Source of the DNA: Nocardioides albidus
GTDB taxonomy: Bacteria > Actinomycetota > Actinomycetes > Propionibacteriales > Nocardioidaceae
NCBI RefSeq assembly: GCF_006335005.1
Contig: NZ_VDMP01000026.1
Span: forward strand, 464,278 to 528,277
Length of the DNA stretch: 64,000 nt
Reading direction: 5' to 3'
Made by a program: the position numbers and the translations under genes. Position 1 is the stretch's first letter. Every line of letters starts with the position of its first letter. This document shows positions 29,010-36,884 of the stretch, one piece after another. A model generated the notes under the pieces. It saw nothing but the letters and a program-made list of their open reading frames with translations, was not told the origin of the DNA and did no database searches.

Positions 29010-29315
29010 GTGAGCGCGCAGGCCGAGACCGCCGAATCAGACAACAGCCTGCCGCAGTGCTGGTGTTGCGGCGGCTCGTTCGCCGAACCGGAGTTGGTCC
29101 ACCTCGGGTCGCACCCGGAGGTGGGCCTGTGCGCGGACTGCGCCCATTGGGTGCACCGCCGCGCCGCCGAGCAGGCCGCTGCCCGACGGGGCGGGCTCCC
29201 CGCGCGGTATCGCGGAGCCTTCGCCGCGACCCGGTCCTGGGTCATCCAGCACGAGGTGCACAACCTGCCTGTCCTCGGCCGGCTGCTGCGCGGCCTGGAC
29301 CGTCGCCTGCCCTGA
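29010..29315 (+). CDS. Small zinc-ribbon-like protein
   Basis: This 101-residue protein starts at GTG 29010 and has two cysteine pairs, CWCC near residue 18 and CADC near residue 41, with nearby histidines, suggesting a zinc ribbon. The rest is Arg- and Ala-rich. It lies about 110 bases after the integrase gene on the same strand and converges with the CcdA-like gene. Small zinc-binding proteins near integrases may assist recombination or regulation, but I do not recognise this family. Confidence 0.5.
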   Translation: MSAQAETAESDNSLPQCWCCGGSFAEPELVHLGSHPEVGLCADCAHWVHRRAAEQAAARRGGLPARYRGAFAATRSWVIQHEVHNLPVLGRLLRGLDRRLP

Positions 29316-29365
29316 ACCTCGCGCCCGCGACCGCTCAGGCCACCCGACCCAGTTGGGCAACCCGC

Positions 29366-30295
29366 TCACACGGACTTGCCGACATCCCGTCCCAGCGTCC
29401 CGCCGCCGGGTCCCGGGGCGGTGTCCGGCGGGCAGCAGGCGCCGGGCACCGGAGCCATGCGTCCTCGGCGTCGACGTTCGACGAGGGCAAGTGTGGCTGC
29501 TCCCAGCACCGCCGTCACGGCGAGGACACTGATGAGGGTCGTCCGACCCTGGATCCACTGCGAGATGGTCGCGGACAGTCCGGCGAGTGCGCCGGCTCGA
29601 CCCGCCGACGTCGCGTCACCGGTGGCGGCCGGATACCAGTACCAGGCGAGGTAAGCGCCGGTGAGCACGAGGACCACCGCGGTGACCTTGGGGCCGTAGC
29701 GAGCCAGCGTGGCCACCCGGTGGGTGAGCGCGGTGCCCGCGGCTGCGGTGGCCAGGGCCAGCAGCAGCAGGACGGTGGCCGACCCGGCCGCGTAGACCCC
29801 GAACACCACGAGCAGGCCGGCGTAGCTGGCGGTGGCCTGGGCCTGCGCGATGACCGCGAGCAGCACCCCGAAGGTGCACGCGAGCGAGGCGATCGCGTAG
29901 CCGACGCCGAAGACCACCATCTGAGCGGTCGGGGCAAGCCCCGCGGTTGCCCGGCCGGGGATCCGGGGCAGCCGAAGGGAGAACGAGCGACCGGCCAGCA
30001 TCGCCCCACCGAGCAGCACCAGCAGTACGCCGACGGCGAGGCCGAGCGCCGGTGCGGCCTCGATCAGGCCGCGGGCGCCGGCGCTGACCACCAGCCCGGC
30101 GGCGGCCAGCGTGCCGGCGAACCCGAGGGTCAGCGCGGCGCCGGCCCGCAGCGCATGGAGCAGCCGCACGGGTGCCGGGGAGGTGTCGCCGTCGCCGATG
30201 GTGTGGCTGATCCAGGCCGGCAGTAGCGCGAAGCCGCACGGGTTGACCGGGGCGACCATGCCGGCGGCGAAGGCGAGCGTGAGCAACCCGCCCAT
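29366..30295 (-). CDS. CcdA-like membrane thiol-disulfide transporter
   Basis: CcdA/DsbD-type proteins carry reducing equivalents across the membrane to extracytoplasmic thioredoxin-like partners. The 309-residue product has about six membrane segments. It carries the two redox cysteines, in PVNPCGFALLP near residue 20 and IASLACTFGVLL near 137, where the family has them. It starts three bases after the stop of the thioredoxin-like lipoprotein, its probable partner. Its place in the mer operon suggests that it keeps extracytoplasmic thiols reduced for mercury handling, an inference. The C-terminus adds a tail with another Cys pair (PGACCPPD), unusual for CcdA. Confidence 0.8.
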   Translation of the reverse strand: MGGLLTLAFAAGMVAPVNPCGFALLPAWISHTIGDGDTSPAPVRLLHALRAGAALTLGFAGTLAAAGLVVSAGARGLIEAAPALGLAVGVLLVLLGGAMLAGRSFSLRLPRIPGRATAGLAPTAQMVVFGVGYAIASLACTFGVLLAVIAQAQATASYAGLLVVFGVYAAGSATVLLLLALATAAAGTALTHRVATLARYGPKVTAVVLVLTGAYLAWYWYPAATGDATSAGRAGALAGLSATISQWIQGRTTLISVLAVTAVLGAATLALVERRRRGRMAPVPGACCPPDTAPGPGGGTLGRDVGKSV

Positions 30296-30298
30296 GGC

Positions 30299-30793
30299 TC
30301 AGGCTCCCGCCTTCACCAGTTCAGCGGTGATGGTCTCGGCGCTGGGGTCGGTGGCCCGGAAGGTCACCTTGCCCTCGGCGACCTGGAAGCGCAGAGACAG
30401 GGCCGCGCCGGTGTCGATGGCCGCCGGGACGTGCTCCGCGTCGACGGAGTCCATAAAGCCTCCGATGGTCTCCTTGGACTCGCCGGGGTCCATGTCGATG
30501 GCGAGGAAGCTTGCGTTGTCGCCCGCTTCCTCGGCGGCGGTCGCCGCCCTGCCGAGGGACCGGACGCCGTTGACGCATTCGCCGCAACCGACCGAGAAGA
30601 AGAACACGGCTGTGGGTTCCCCGGTTGCGGGCAGGCTGATCTGGTGGCCGTCGATGCTGGTCACCGTCACCGGACCACCGTCGGCCACTGGGCTCGCGGG
30701 GGCAGTGGTCCCGCATCCGGTCAGCGCCAGCGATCCGGCGGCGAGGGCCGCGGCGATCGAGACGGCCTTCAGTCCGGTTCGGGTGCGCGTCAT
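30299..30793 (-). CDS. Thioredoxin-fold lipoprotein
   Basis: The 164-residue precursor has a lipoprotein signal peptide with lipobox LALTGC (Cys 27) and a thioredoxin-like domain with the active-site C-x-x-C in SVGCGECV. It would be anchored outside the membrane and reduced by the CcdA-like protein encoded directly downstream. Its start overlaps the stop of the small membrane protein by four bases (ATGA). The same gene pair is seen in some actinobacterial mercury operons, where it may bind or hand over Hg(II) or protect exported thiols. That role is inferred from position. Confidence 0.78.
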   Translation of the reverse strand: MTRTRTGLKAVSIAAALAAGSLALTGCGTTAPASPVADGGPVTVTSIDGHQISLPATGEPTAVFFFSVGCGECVNGVRSLGRAATAAEEAGDNASFLAIDMDPGESKETIGGFMDSVDAEHVPAAIDTGAALSLRFQVAEGKVTFRATDPSAETITAELVKAGA

Positions 30794-31095
30794 CGGGTTT
30801 GTTCGTCCCTCGTGTCAGTGGTCTGGTCGGTACGAGTGGGCGGGGTGGGCGGACAGCAGTCAGGGCTGTCCGTGCGACGGTGCCGCCTCGCGCTCCCGAC
30901 GACGGCGAGGACCACGACGCCGATCCCGGCCCCGATGACCCAGGGATTGCGCAGGAACGCGCCGATCCCAGCAATGGCGCCGCCGGTGACCAGAAGCGGG
31001 AGGAGGGCGCAGCAGGCGACCATGAGCACGGCGGCACCTGCTGCGGTCAGCAGCAGGCCGACGCCGCCGGGTTGGCCGTCATGGTTGGAGGTCAT
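30790..31095 (-). CDS. Small Cys-pair membrane protein, probable mercury transporter
   Basis: This 101-residue protein has two membrane helices. The first carries a vicinal cysteine pair (MVACCALLPLL), the arrangement seen in MerT-like Hg(II) uptake proteins. A second CC pair follows in the C-terminal tail (SPDCCPPTP). It sits between merB and the thioredoxin-like gene in the operon. It probably moves Hg(II) to MerA. It is not close enough to classical MerT, MerC or MerE for a firm symbol. The ATG at 31095 is the natural start; the longer open frame upstream overlaps merB and is not real. Confidence 0.65.
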   Translation of the reverse strand: MTSNHDGQPGGVGLLLTAAGAAVLMVACCALLPLLVTGGAIAGIGAFLRNPWVIGAGIGVVVLAVVGSARRHRRTDSPDCCPPTPPTRTDQTTDTRDEQTR

Positions 31096-31127
31096 CGGTG
31101 TCCTTCGGTCCTGTCGTTGAGGCTGGG

Positions 31128-31793
31128 TCAGCAGCAGTGGGTGCGGTCGGTCGAGGTGTCGTCGGTGGTCGGCTGGGTGCCCGCGAGGAGGGCGGCGGTG
31201 AGGTCGGCGCCGATCCGGTGGGCCTCGGCGACCGGGACGACCTCGGCCCCGGGGTTCCCGACGAGCCAGCCGGCGGCGTCCTCGGGCGAGGTGAAGAAGT
31301 GCACCTGGTTGCAGAAGGAAGGGCGGATCGACGTCATCCGCTCGGGATTCACCAGGGACACCACTGCGGTGGCTGGTTCGACGCTGGTGACGCCGGTCGC
31401 AGGGTCGATGGTGACGCGGATCGTTGCGCCGCTGGCCGGTGAAACCGACTCGACGTGTGCCGCCCGCTCCACCAGCGCGGGGAAGATCAGGGTGTCCAGA
31501 GCGCACCAGGTGTAGAGCTCCTCGCCGGCCACGGTGAACCGGTGATTGGTCGGGCGCAGGGTCAGACCCTGGCCGAGGATCCGACCCTGGGCGTCGTACT
31601 CGGTGTCCGGCACAGCGGCCAGACCACGACGTACGTCGTCGACCGTGCGGCCCGCAGCAGCGGCGAGCTCCTCGATGCTGACGGGGTCGCCATCGACGAG
31701 CAGTCGCAGCAGCGGGACCAGCAGGCCGGCGTCCAGGCCCGACTCCCCGGGGTCGGCGAGCCGGTTGGTCAGGTCGGTGATGAGATTCGGCAC
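31128..31793 (-). CDS. merB: Organomercurial lyase MerB
   Basis: MerB breaks the carbon-mercury bond of organomercurials and passes Hg(II) to MerA. The 221-residue protein has the three catalytic residues C97 and D100 (TWCALDTL) and C161 (PSFCNQVHFF), matching C96, D99 and C159 of the well-studied enzyme. It starts with GTG and is preceded by AAAGGAA, 11 bases after the merA stop. A C-terminal CC pair (THCC) may help transfer mercury. Its presence makes this a broad-spectrum mercury operon. Confidence 0.93.
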   Translation of the reverse strand: MPNLITDLTNRLADPGESGLDAGLLVPLLRLLVDGDPVSIEELAAAAGRTVDDVRRGLAAVPDTEYDAQGRILGQGLTLRPTNHRFTVAGEELYTWCALDTLIFPALVERAAHVESVSPASGATIRVTIDPATGVTSVEPATAVVSLVNPERMTSIRPSFCNQVHFFTSPEDAAGWLVGNPGAEVVPVAEAHRIGADLTAALLAGTQPTTDDTSTDRTHCC

Positions 31794-31804
31794 GGTGATT
31801 CCTT

Positions 31805-33229
31805 TCAGGCGCAGCAGGACAGTTTCGAGACGTCGGCGGTGAAGGACTTGGCGACGATCCGGATGCCTTCGGCCATGGTCAGGTAGGGCGCCCAGGCGTC
31901 GGCGACCTCGGCGATGGTCTTGCCGAGGATGTGCACACCGGCGGCTGCGAGCTCGCCGGCGTCCTTCGCGACCGCGGTCAGGCCGAGGATCTCGCCGGTG
32001 TCGGCATTGGCGACCATCTTGATGAAGCCGCGGGTGTCGCGGTTGACCAACGCGCGGGTCACATAGGTCAGCGGCAGAACCCGGCAGTCGCAGCGGATCC
32101 CTGCGGCGACGACGTCCTCCTCGGTCAGCCCGACCGCACCGATCGCGGGGCTGGTGAAGGTCACCCGGGGGAGCCTGGTGTAGTCGACCGACCGGTCCGC
32201 GGCGGCGAAGGCGTTCTCGGCGACCATCGTGCCGTGGTGAGCGGCGACATAGACGAACTCCGGGTGCCCGGTGACGTCACCGGCGGCCCAGATCCGCGGG
32301 TTGGAAGACTGCATCTGGTCGGTGACCACGATCTCCCCGGACTCGCCGGTCTTGACCTCCACCGCGTCGAGGTTGAGCCGGTCGGTGACCGGGCGGCGGC
32401 CCAGAGCGACCAGGATCTCGTCCGCGCGGAACTCCTGCTCGCCCCCGGAGATCTCGGCGCGGACGACGACCTGCCCGGTCCCCGCGTCGCGAGCCACGTG
32501 GACAGGCGTGGCGCGGCGAACCACCCGGATGCCCTCATCGGCGAACACCTCCTGCAGCGCCTGGGAGACCTCCGGCTCCTCCTTCGACGCCAGCCGCGAG
32601 CGCACCAGCAGGGTGACCTTCGCTCCGAGACGGGCGAAGAGCTGCGCCTGCTCCAGCGCCACGTAGCCGCCACCGAGCACCAGCAGTGACTCGGGGACCT
32701 CGGCCAGCTCCATTGCGGTCGTCGACGTCAGATACCCGACGTCGTCGAGACCATCGATGGGCGGAGCCCAGGCGCGCGCGCCGGTCGCAACAAGGTAGTG
32801 CGCGGCCTCGATCACCTCGACCGTTCCGTCGGTGCCGGTGACCTCCAGGAGGGGGGACTCCGGAGTGCCGGCGAAGATGGCCTCACCACGTCGGACCTTC
32901 CACCCGTAGGAGTCCGCGACGTCGACGTACTTCTCACCCCGCAGCGCCTCGACGAGGTCCTCCTTCCCTGCGATCAGGGCGGGCATGTCCACCGCGCCCG
33001 CGTCGGTCGCGATGCCCGGGAACCGGTCGCCAGCGTCGGCCGCGACGTGCCGGGCCTCGGCCGCCGCGATCAGCGCCTTGGACGGCACGCAGCCCGTGTT
33101 CACACAGGTGCCGCCGAACGTGCCGCGCTCGATCATCACAACGGACTTGCCGATCGTCGTGGCCCGGATGGCGGCGGCGAATGCCCCGCCACCCGACCCG
33201 ATCACTGCCAGATCAAACTTCGACTGCAT
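31805..33229 (-). CDS. merA: Mercuric reductase MerA
   Basis: MerA is a cytoplasmic flavoenzyme that reduces Hg(II) to volatile Hg(0) with NADPH. The 474-residue product has an FAD-binding GSGGGAFAAA, the redox-active pair C42 and C47 (GTCVNTGCVPSK), an NAD(P)-binding second Rossmann segment, and the C-terminal C472-C473 pair that receives Hg(II) from the dimer partner. It lacks the N-terminal heavy-metal-associated domain found in many MerA proteins. The ATG at 33229 has GGAGG seven bases before it; the longer open frame would run through the mer operator. It is the first gene of the operon, transcribed away from merR. Confidence 0.95.
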   Translation of the reverse strand: MQSKFDLAVIGSGGGAFAAAIRATTIGKSVVMIERGTFGGTCVNTGCVPSKALIAAAEARHVAADAGDRFPGIATDAGAVDMPALIAGKEDLVEALRGEKYVDVADSYGWKVRRGEAIFAGTPESPLLEVTGTDGTVEVIEAAHYLVATGARAWAPPIDGLDDVGYLTSTTAMELAEVPESLLVLGGGYVALEQAQLFARLGAKVTLLVRSRLASKEEPEVSQALQEVFADEGIRVVRRATPVHVARDAGTGQVVVRAEISGGEQEFRADEILVALGRRPVTDRLNLDAVEVKTGESGEIVVTDQMQSSNPRIWAAGDVTGHPEFVYVAAHHGTMVAENAFAAADRSVDYTRLPRVTFTSPAIGAVGLTEEDVVAAGIRCDCRVLPLTYVTRALVNRDTRGFIKMVANADTGEILGLTAVAKDAGELAAAGVHILGKTIAEVADAWAPYLTMAEGIRIVAKSFTADVSKLSCCA

Positions 33230-33278
33230 CCCGATTCCTCCCCGACGGTTGGGAAACGCTCCTGATGTGCTCAGAATG

Positions 33279-33302
33279 GACCTTCCAGTAAGGTGGAAGG
33301 TC
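33279..33302. promoter_or_regulatory. MerR operator and merA promoter
   Basis: GACCTTCCA and TGGAAGGTC form a perfect 9-base inverted repeat around GTAAGG, between merA and merR. On the minus strand TTGACC overlaps one arm as a -35 element with CATTCT about 20 bases downstream as a -10. This is the over-long spacer that MerR-family activators correct by twisting DNA. It fits a mercury-induced promoter for the mer operon. Confidence 0.8.
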
Positions 33303-33332
33303 AAGTGAGACCTGCGACACAAGGGAGTCGGG

Positions 33333-33722
33333 ATGCGGATCGGGGAGCTCGCCGAGGCATCGGGAACCACTGCCAAGACGCTGAGGTTCTACGAGGAGCA
33401 GGGGCTGCTGCCAGCCGCCGAGCGCACCCCGGCTGGCTACCGCGACTACACCCCCGACGCCGTCGGGCGCATCGACTTCATCCACCGCGGCCAGGCTGCC
33501 GGGCTCACCCTTGCCCAGGTCCGCCAGATCCTCGACATACGTGACGACGGACAGGCGCCCTGCGGACACGTGCAGGACCTGCTCGACTCTCGACTGGCAG
33601 ACCTCGACGAGCAGATCGCGCAGCTCGTCGCGCTCCGAGAGACCATCACTCAGCTCCGCGACCAGGCAGCCACGGTCGAACCGGAGACCTGCAGCCCCGA
33701 CCAGGTCTGCCGCTACCTGTAG
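33333..33722 (+). CDS. merR: MerR-family metal-responsive activator
   Basis: MerR represses and, with metal, activates the divergent mer operon. The 129-residue product has an N-terminal winged helix (MRIGELAEASGTTAKTLRFY), a long dimerisation helix, and three cysteines C77, C120 and C126 placed like the Hg(II) or Cd/Pb ligands of the family. The ATG at 33333 has AAGGGAG upstream. The operator at 33279-33302 lies between it and merA. The Cys pattern alone cannot separate Hg from Cd/Pb sensing, but the context favours mercury. Confidence 0.88.
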   Translation: MRIGELAEASGTTAKTLRFYEEQGLLPAAERTPAGYRDYTPDAVGRIDFIHRGQAAGLTLAQVRQILDIRDDGQAPCGHVQDLLDSRLADLDEQIAQLVALRETITQLRDQAATVEPETCSPDQVCRYL

Positions 33723-33762
33723 CCGAATCGCACAAAGCCACGGCGAGAGTTCACGTAACTCT

Positions 33763-33784
33763 GAATACAGCGTCTGATGTATTC
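33763..33784. promoter_or_regulatory. Probable operator of the CmtR-like repressor
   Basis: GAATACA and TGTATTC form perfect 7-base arms with an 8-base spacer, ending 8 bases before the ATG of the ArsR/CmtR-family gene. The position suggests autoregulation of this gene and the co-transcribed cation transporter. The sequence is AT-rich compared with its surroundings. Confidence 0.6.
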
Positions 33785-33792
33785 TCGCCTTC

Positions 33793-34128
33793 ATGAGTGC
33801 CACCACCGCCGCTTCACTCGACGCGCTCGCCCGGTTCGGGCACGCCCTGTCCGACGCCACCCGGTCCCGGATCCTCATGGCGCTGAGCGAGGCTCCGTCC
33901 TACCCGGCCGACCTGGCGGACGCCTTGGGGGTGACCCGGCAGTCGATGTCGAACCACCTCGCGTGCCTGCGCGGCTGCGGGCTGGTCGTGGCGGTCCCTG
34001 AGGGGCGGCGCACCCGCTACGAGCTTGCCGACGCGCGTCTCGGGCATGCCCTGGCCGACCTGCACCAGGTCATCCTCGTCACCGACCCGGACGCATGCGC
34101 TGACGCCGATGAGCAAGGGTGCTGTTGA
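33793..34128 (+). CDS. cmtR: ArsR/SmtB-family metal repressor, CmtR-like
   Basis: CmtR is a Cd(II)/Pb(II)-sensing repressor of actinobacteria. The 111-residue protein has the winged-helix segment GVTRQSMSNHLACLRGCGLV with C58 and C62 in the recognition helix, and C101 near the C-terminus. These correspond to the three metal ligands C57, C61 and C102 known for Mycobacterium CmtR. It ends DEQGCC, a further Cys pair. The stop overlaps the start of the cation transporter (TGATG), so both are one operon under the palindrome just upstream. On metal binding it should release the operator. Confidence 0.85.
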   Translation: MSATTAASLDALARFGHALSDATRSRILMALSEAPSYPADLADALGVTRQSMSNHLACLRGCGLVVAVPEGRRTRYELADARLGHALADLHQVILVTDPDACADADEQGCC

Positions 34129-34865
34129 TGAGCACCGAGCTGCCCGTTCACTCCATCGACACGACGGCTTCGGTCGCGCCCGCTGGCCTGCACGGTCCGG
34201 CGCCGAGCCCCGAGCACAAGGCGCTGTTGATCAGCCGCGTCCGGTTCCTGGTCGCCTTCACCATCGCCTACAACGTCATCGAAGCCGTCGTCGCCCTGAC
34301 CGCCGGCTCGATCGCCGGGTCGGCCGCACTCCTTGGATTCGGCCTCGACTCGGTCATCGAGGTCTCCTCGGCGCTCGCCGTCGCGTGGCAGTTCGCAGGC
34401 GGCGACCACGAGGCCCGCGAGAAGGTCGCGCTCCGGGTCATCGCGTTCTCGTTCTTCGGGCTCGCGGCGTTCGTGACCTACGACGCCGGCAGCAGCCTGA
34501 TCACGGGACACGCCGCCGAACACTCGTCGCTCGGCATCGGGATCGCCGCGCTGAGCCTGCTGGTCATGCCGGTCGCTTCGTTGATCCAGCGCCGCACCGG
34601 CAACGAACTCGGCTCCCACTCCGCGGTCGCGGACTCCAAGCAGACCCTGCTGTGCACGTACATGTCTGCCGCACTGCTGCTGGGGCTCGTGGCGAACAGC
34701 GTCCTGGGCTGGTGGTGGGCCGACTCGACCGCGGCACTGTTCATCGCCGCTCTTGCGGTCCGCGAGGGCATCAACGCTAGGCGCGGCGACCTGTGCTGCT
34801 CCCCGGCCGAGGTCTTCTTCGACCACGACCACGATGGCTGCGAGACAGGCTGCGACTGCTGCTGA
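34128..34865 (+). CDS. Cation transporter (CDF-like), probable metal efflux
   Basis: The 245-residue protein has five or six membrane helices. A GLDSVIE motif in the second helix resembles the metal site of cation diffusion facilitators, and a Cys- and His-rich tail ends it (DHDHDGCETGCDCC). It lacks the large cytoplasmic C-terminal domain of standard CDF proteins. It is coupled to the CmtR-like gene, so it is probably induced by Cd(II) or Pb(II) and exports them or a related metal. The start ATG 34128 overlaps the repressor stop; the ORF's earlier ATG at 34119 is less likely. Confidence 0.75.
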   Translation: MSTELPVHSIDTTASVAPAGLHGPAPSPEHKALLISRVRFLVAFTIAYNVIEAVVALTAGSIAGSAALLGFGLDSVIEVSSALAVAWQFAGGDHEAREKVALRVIAFSFFGLAAFVTYDAGSSLITGHAAEHSSLGIGIAALSLLVMPVASLIQRRTGNELGSHSAVADSKQTLLCTYMSAALLLGLVANSVLGWWWADSTAALFIAALAVREGINARRGDLCCSPAEVFFDHDHDGCETGCDCC

Positions 34866-35037
34866 GTCAAGGAGCAGGGATTCGAGCTGTGTCCGAAAAC
34901 GGTCCACATTGGGCCGGTACCACTCCGTGTTAGACGGGTATCCTGAGACAGGAAGCGAGGGCGAATCCCTCACCACACCGAGCGAATCGGTAGCTTCCGG
35001 CTTGAGACCACAGTAGTTGCGACGCCTCCGACGGCGC

Positions 35038-35072
35038 CCAGAGGTCGCAGGTTCAAATCCTGCCCCCGCTAC
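35038..35072 (+). repeat. Attachment-site repeat, copy 2 (initiator tRNA 3' end)
   Basis: Identical over 35 bases to copies 1 and 3. It has no CCA and no tRNA 5' half upstream, so it is an attachment remnant rather than a gene. It separates the mercury element from the Wadjet segment. The 172 bases to its left (34866-35037) hold no gene that I can support. Confidence 0.75.
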
Positions 35073-35077
35073 AAGGA

Positions 35078-35119
35078 AAACCGGCCCTGACCAGCAGAAA
35101 CGCTGGTCAGGGCCGGTTT
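35078..35119 (+). terminator. Strong hairpin after attachment repeat 2
   Basis: A perfect 18-bp stem: 35078-35095 pairs with 35102-35119, with a six-base loop. It begins six bases after the tRNA-derived repeat and ends in TTT. Its sequence is unrelated to the hairpins after repeats 1 and 3. It would insulate the Wadjet operon from upstream transcription. Confidence 0.75.
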
Positions 35120-35339
35120 CATTTGTCGCGAGGATTTGAACCCAGTGGCCAGAAACCGGCCAGAAACGGGTCGACCACCCCATCACACTCCGTGATTCTC
35201 CGCGTGAATCCGACCGCGGGCACACGGATCTGAGGCGAGTTGATTCGGGTTCAAATCCTGGTCGCGCCCCGGGACATCGTCACGGGAATCTGTGTTTGCG
35301 TCGGCGGTCACAGCTACGGTGTCGGCCGTGGCCGACGGC
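35120..35339. other. Non-coding attachment arm region upstream of the Wadjet operon
   Basis: No gene is seen in these 220 bases apart from possible earlier jetA starts. They contain GCCAGAAACCGGCCA at 35148-35162, repeated exactly at 44182-44196 near the other end of the segment. There is also a 12-base inverted pair of T-arm-like sequences: GGATTTGAACCC at 35132-35143 and GGGTTCAAATCC at 35247-35258. They may be recombinase arm sites or remnants of tRNA ends. The jet promoter should also lie here but is not evident. Confidence 0.4.
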
Positions 35340-36884
35340 ATGCTGGACCCGCGCGAGCGTCAGACGCTCGGAGCGCTGAGGTATGCGGTCAACGAGGAAG
35401 CGGCCAGCTACCTCGCGATCATGCGGCTCTTCACGAGCGGGATGAGTGGCTTCCTGTCCGATCAGTCGGCCGGCGAAGTCGCGGAGCGGCTTGCCGCGCA
35501 GGGATTGGAGCTCGACCGGGACGTCGTCGATCAGCGTCTCTCCTATCTCGTAGAGCACGGCAACTTGGCGCGCAGCCCCCGCGAGTCCGACGCGCGGAGC
35601 GTCCGTGAGTACCTCGCCAATCGGGCTCGCTACCAGCTGACCCAGCGTGGCGAGCTCGTGCACCGCCAGGTCGAGGAACTGCTGGCGCATTCCGACTCCG
35701 CGCGAGAGGTCTCGAGCGAGATGCTGCCCGGCATCCTCAGTGGCATCGAGGAGCTGACCAGGATCTGCGGCCACGGTCTGGAAACCGCCGATCCTCGGGA
35801 CCTGGCGGGCCGGATCACCACCTTGTTCGCCCAGTTCGAGATCCTGGTCTCGTCTACGCGGCAGTTCTACTCCTACCTGACCCAGGTCCTCACGCGGTTC
35901 GACCTCGGTCGCGAGGAGTTCGAGATGTTCAAGAGCGCCCTACTGGACTATCTCCAGCGGTTCATCGACGAGATCTCCCGGCACATGCCGCAGGTCGCCG
36001 ACCGGCTGCGCCAACTCGAGCCGAGCGTGCCCTCGCTGTGCGAGCGGGCGAACGAGGGCGAGCGCCTGATCGGGTTGGATGGCGCGAGCGCCAGGCGCGC
36101 GACCGGGCTCGAGCCTGGCGACTGGGAGAGCCTGCATATGTGGTTCGTGGGCTCGTCCGGCCGCCGTTCCGATGCCGACAACGTGCGCCGCTTGGCGACT
36201 GACGCGATGCGGTCGCTCCTGATGAACCTCCGCCGGATTGCAGCGGGTGCTGACCGCCAGCAAAGCAGGTACGGCGACCTGGTGCGACTCGCCGACTGGT
36301 TCGACAGTGCCGACGACGCTCGCGCCCATGACCTGTGGGCGTCGGCGTTCGGCCTCTACTCTGCTCGCCATCTCTCTTTCGCTGCCGATCCGGACGGTGA
36401 CCCCGTGGCGGCTACCCAGAGTTGGTGGCGGGCTCCCGTCGCCGAGGTGCCAATCGGCTTGCGCATCCACGGCGAGCGCAAGGCCGGCGGCCGCACCGGC
36501 GCTCGGGCCGACTACTCCGCTGCCAAGCAGGCCCGGATCGCCGCGCGCGAGCGGGAACAGCAGAGGCGGTCCGAAGCGCTGCGTGAGCTCGCCAGCCATG
36601 TGGGCGAGCTGCGCGATGTCCGACTCAGCGACGACGCTCGTACCGCGTTTCTGGACCTGCACGCGCAAGCATTGAGCGGGAACGGCGGTGCGCCGACAGC
36701 CGACGCGCCCGCCAGGGCCACCACTCGGGTCGACGGCGACCTCCTGACGATCTCTCTGCGCGCGCTCCCTGGCGGATCCACCACGATCACCAGTCCGGCG
36801 GGCCGCTTGACGCTGGGCGACCTCTCTGTCGAGATCTCCGTTGTGATGGACGCCGAGCGAGCCGAGCGGAGGATGGAGGGATGA
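35340..36884 (+). CDS. jetA: Wadjet subunit JetA (DUF2397/TIGR02677 family)
   Basis: JetA is the kleisin-like subunit of the Wadjet SMC complex, which recognises and cuts circular plasmid DNA. The product of about 514 residues begins near LRYAVNEEAASYLAIMRLF, the conserved family start, and is mainly helical, with winged-helix character at the N-terminus. In-frame GTG codons at 35292, 35319 and 35328 are alternative starts, since no clear ribosome-binding site decides. It overlaps jetB by four bases and leads a four-gene coupled operon. Confidence 0.88.
   Translation: MLDPRERQTLGALRYAVNEEAASYLAIMRLFTSGMSGFLSDQSAGEVAERLAAQGLELDRDVVDQRLSYLVEHGNLARSPRESDARSVREYLANRARYQLTQRGELVHRQVEELLAHSDSAREVSSEMLPGILSGIEELTRICGHGLETADPRDLAGRITTLFAQFEILVSSTRQFYSYLTQVLTRFDLGREEFEMFKSALLDYLQRFIDEISRHMPQVADRLRQLEPSVPSLCERANEGERLIGLDGASARRATGLEPGDWESLHMWFVGSSGRRSDADNVRRLATDAMRSLLMNLRRIAAGADRQQSRYGDLVRLADWFDSADDARAHDLWASAFGLYSARHLSFAADPDGDPVAATQSWWRAPVAEVPIGLRIHGERKAGGRTGARADYSAAKQARIAAREREQQRRSEALRELASHVGELRDVRLSDDARTAFLDLHAQALSGNGGAPTADAPARATTRVDGDLLTISLRALPGGSTTITSPAGRLTLGDLSVEISVVMDAERAERRMEG

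Larger units (their letters stand above)
27744..35072. mobile_element. Integrative element carrying mercury and metal resistance
   Basis: A 7.3-kb segment between attachment repeats 1 and 2. It starts with a hairpin and a tyrosine recombinase and carries the mer operon, merR, a CmtR-like repressor and a cation transporter. It has no relaxase, so it would need another element for transfer. The recombinase next to one repeat and the exact repeat at the other end support a discrete integrating unit. Confidence 0.65.

Noticed and set aside
34017-35225. 402-codon minus-strand frame with GAGFEPATSG
   Set aside because: This phrase is a known artefact of reading a tRNA T-arm backwards; the frame crosses attachment repeat 2 and the transporter gene.
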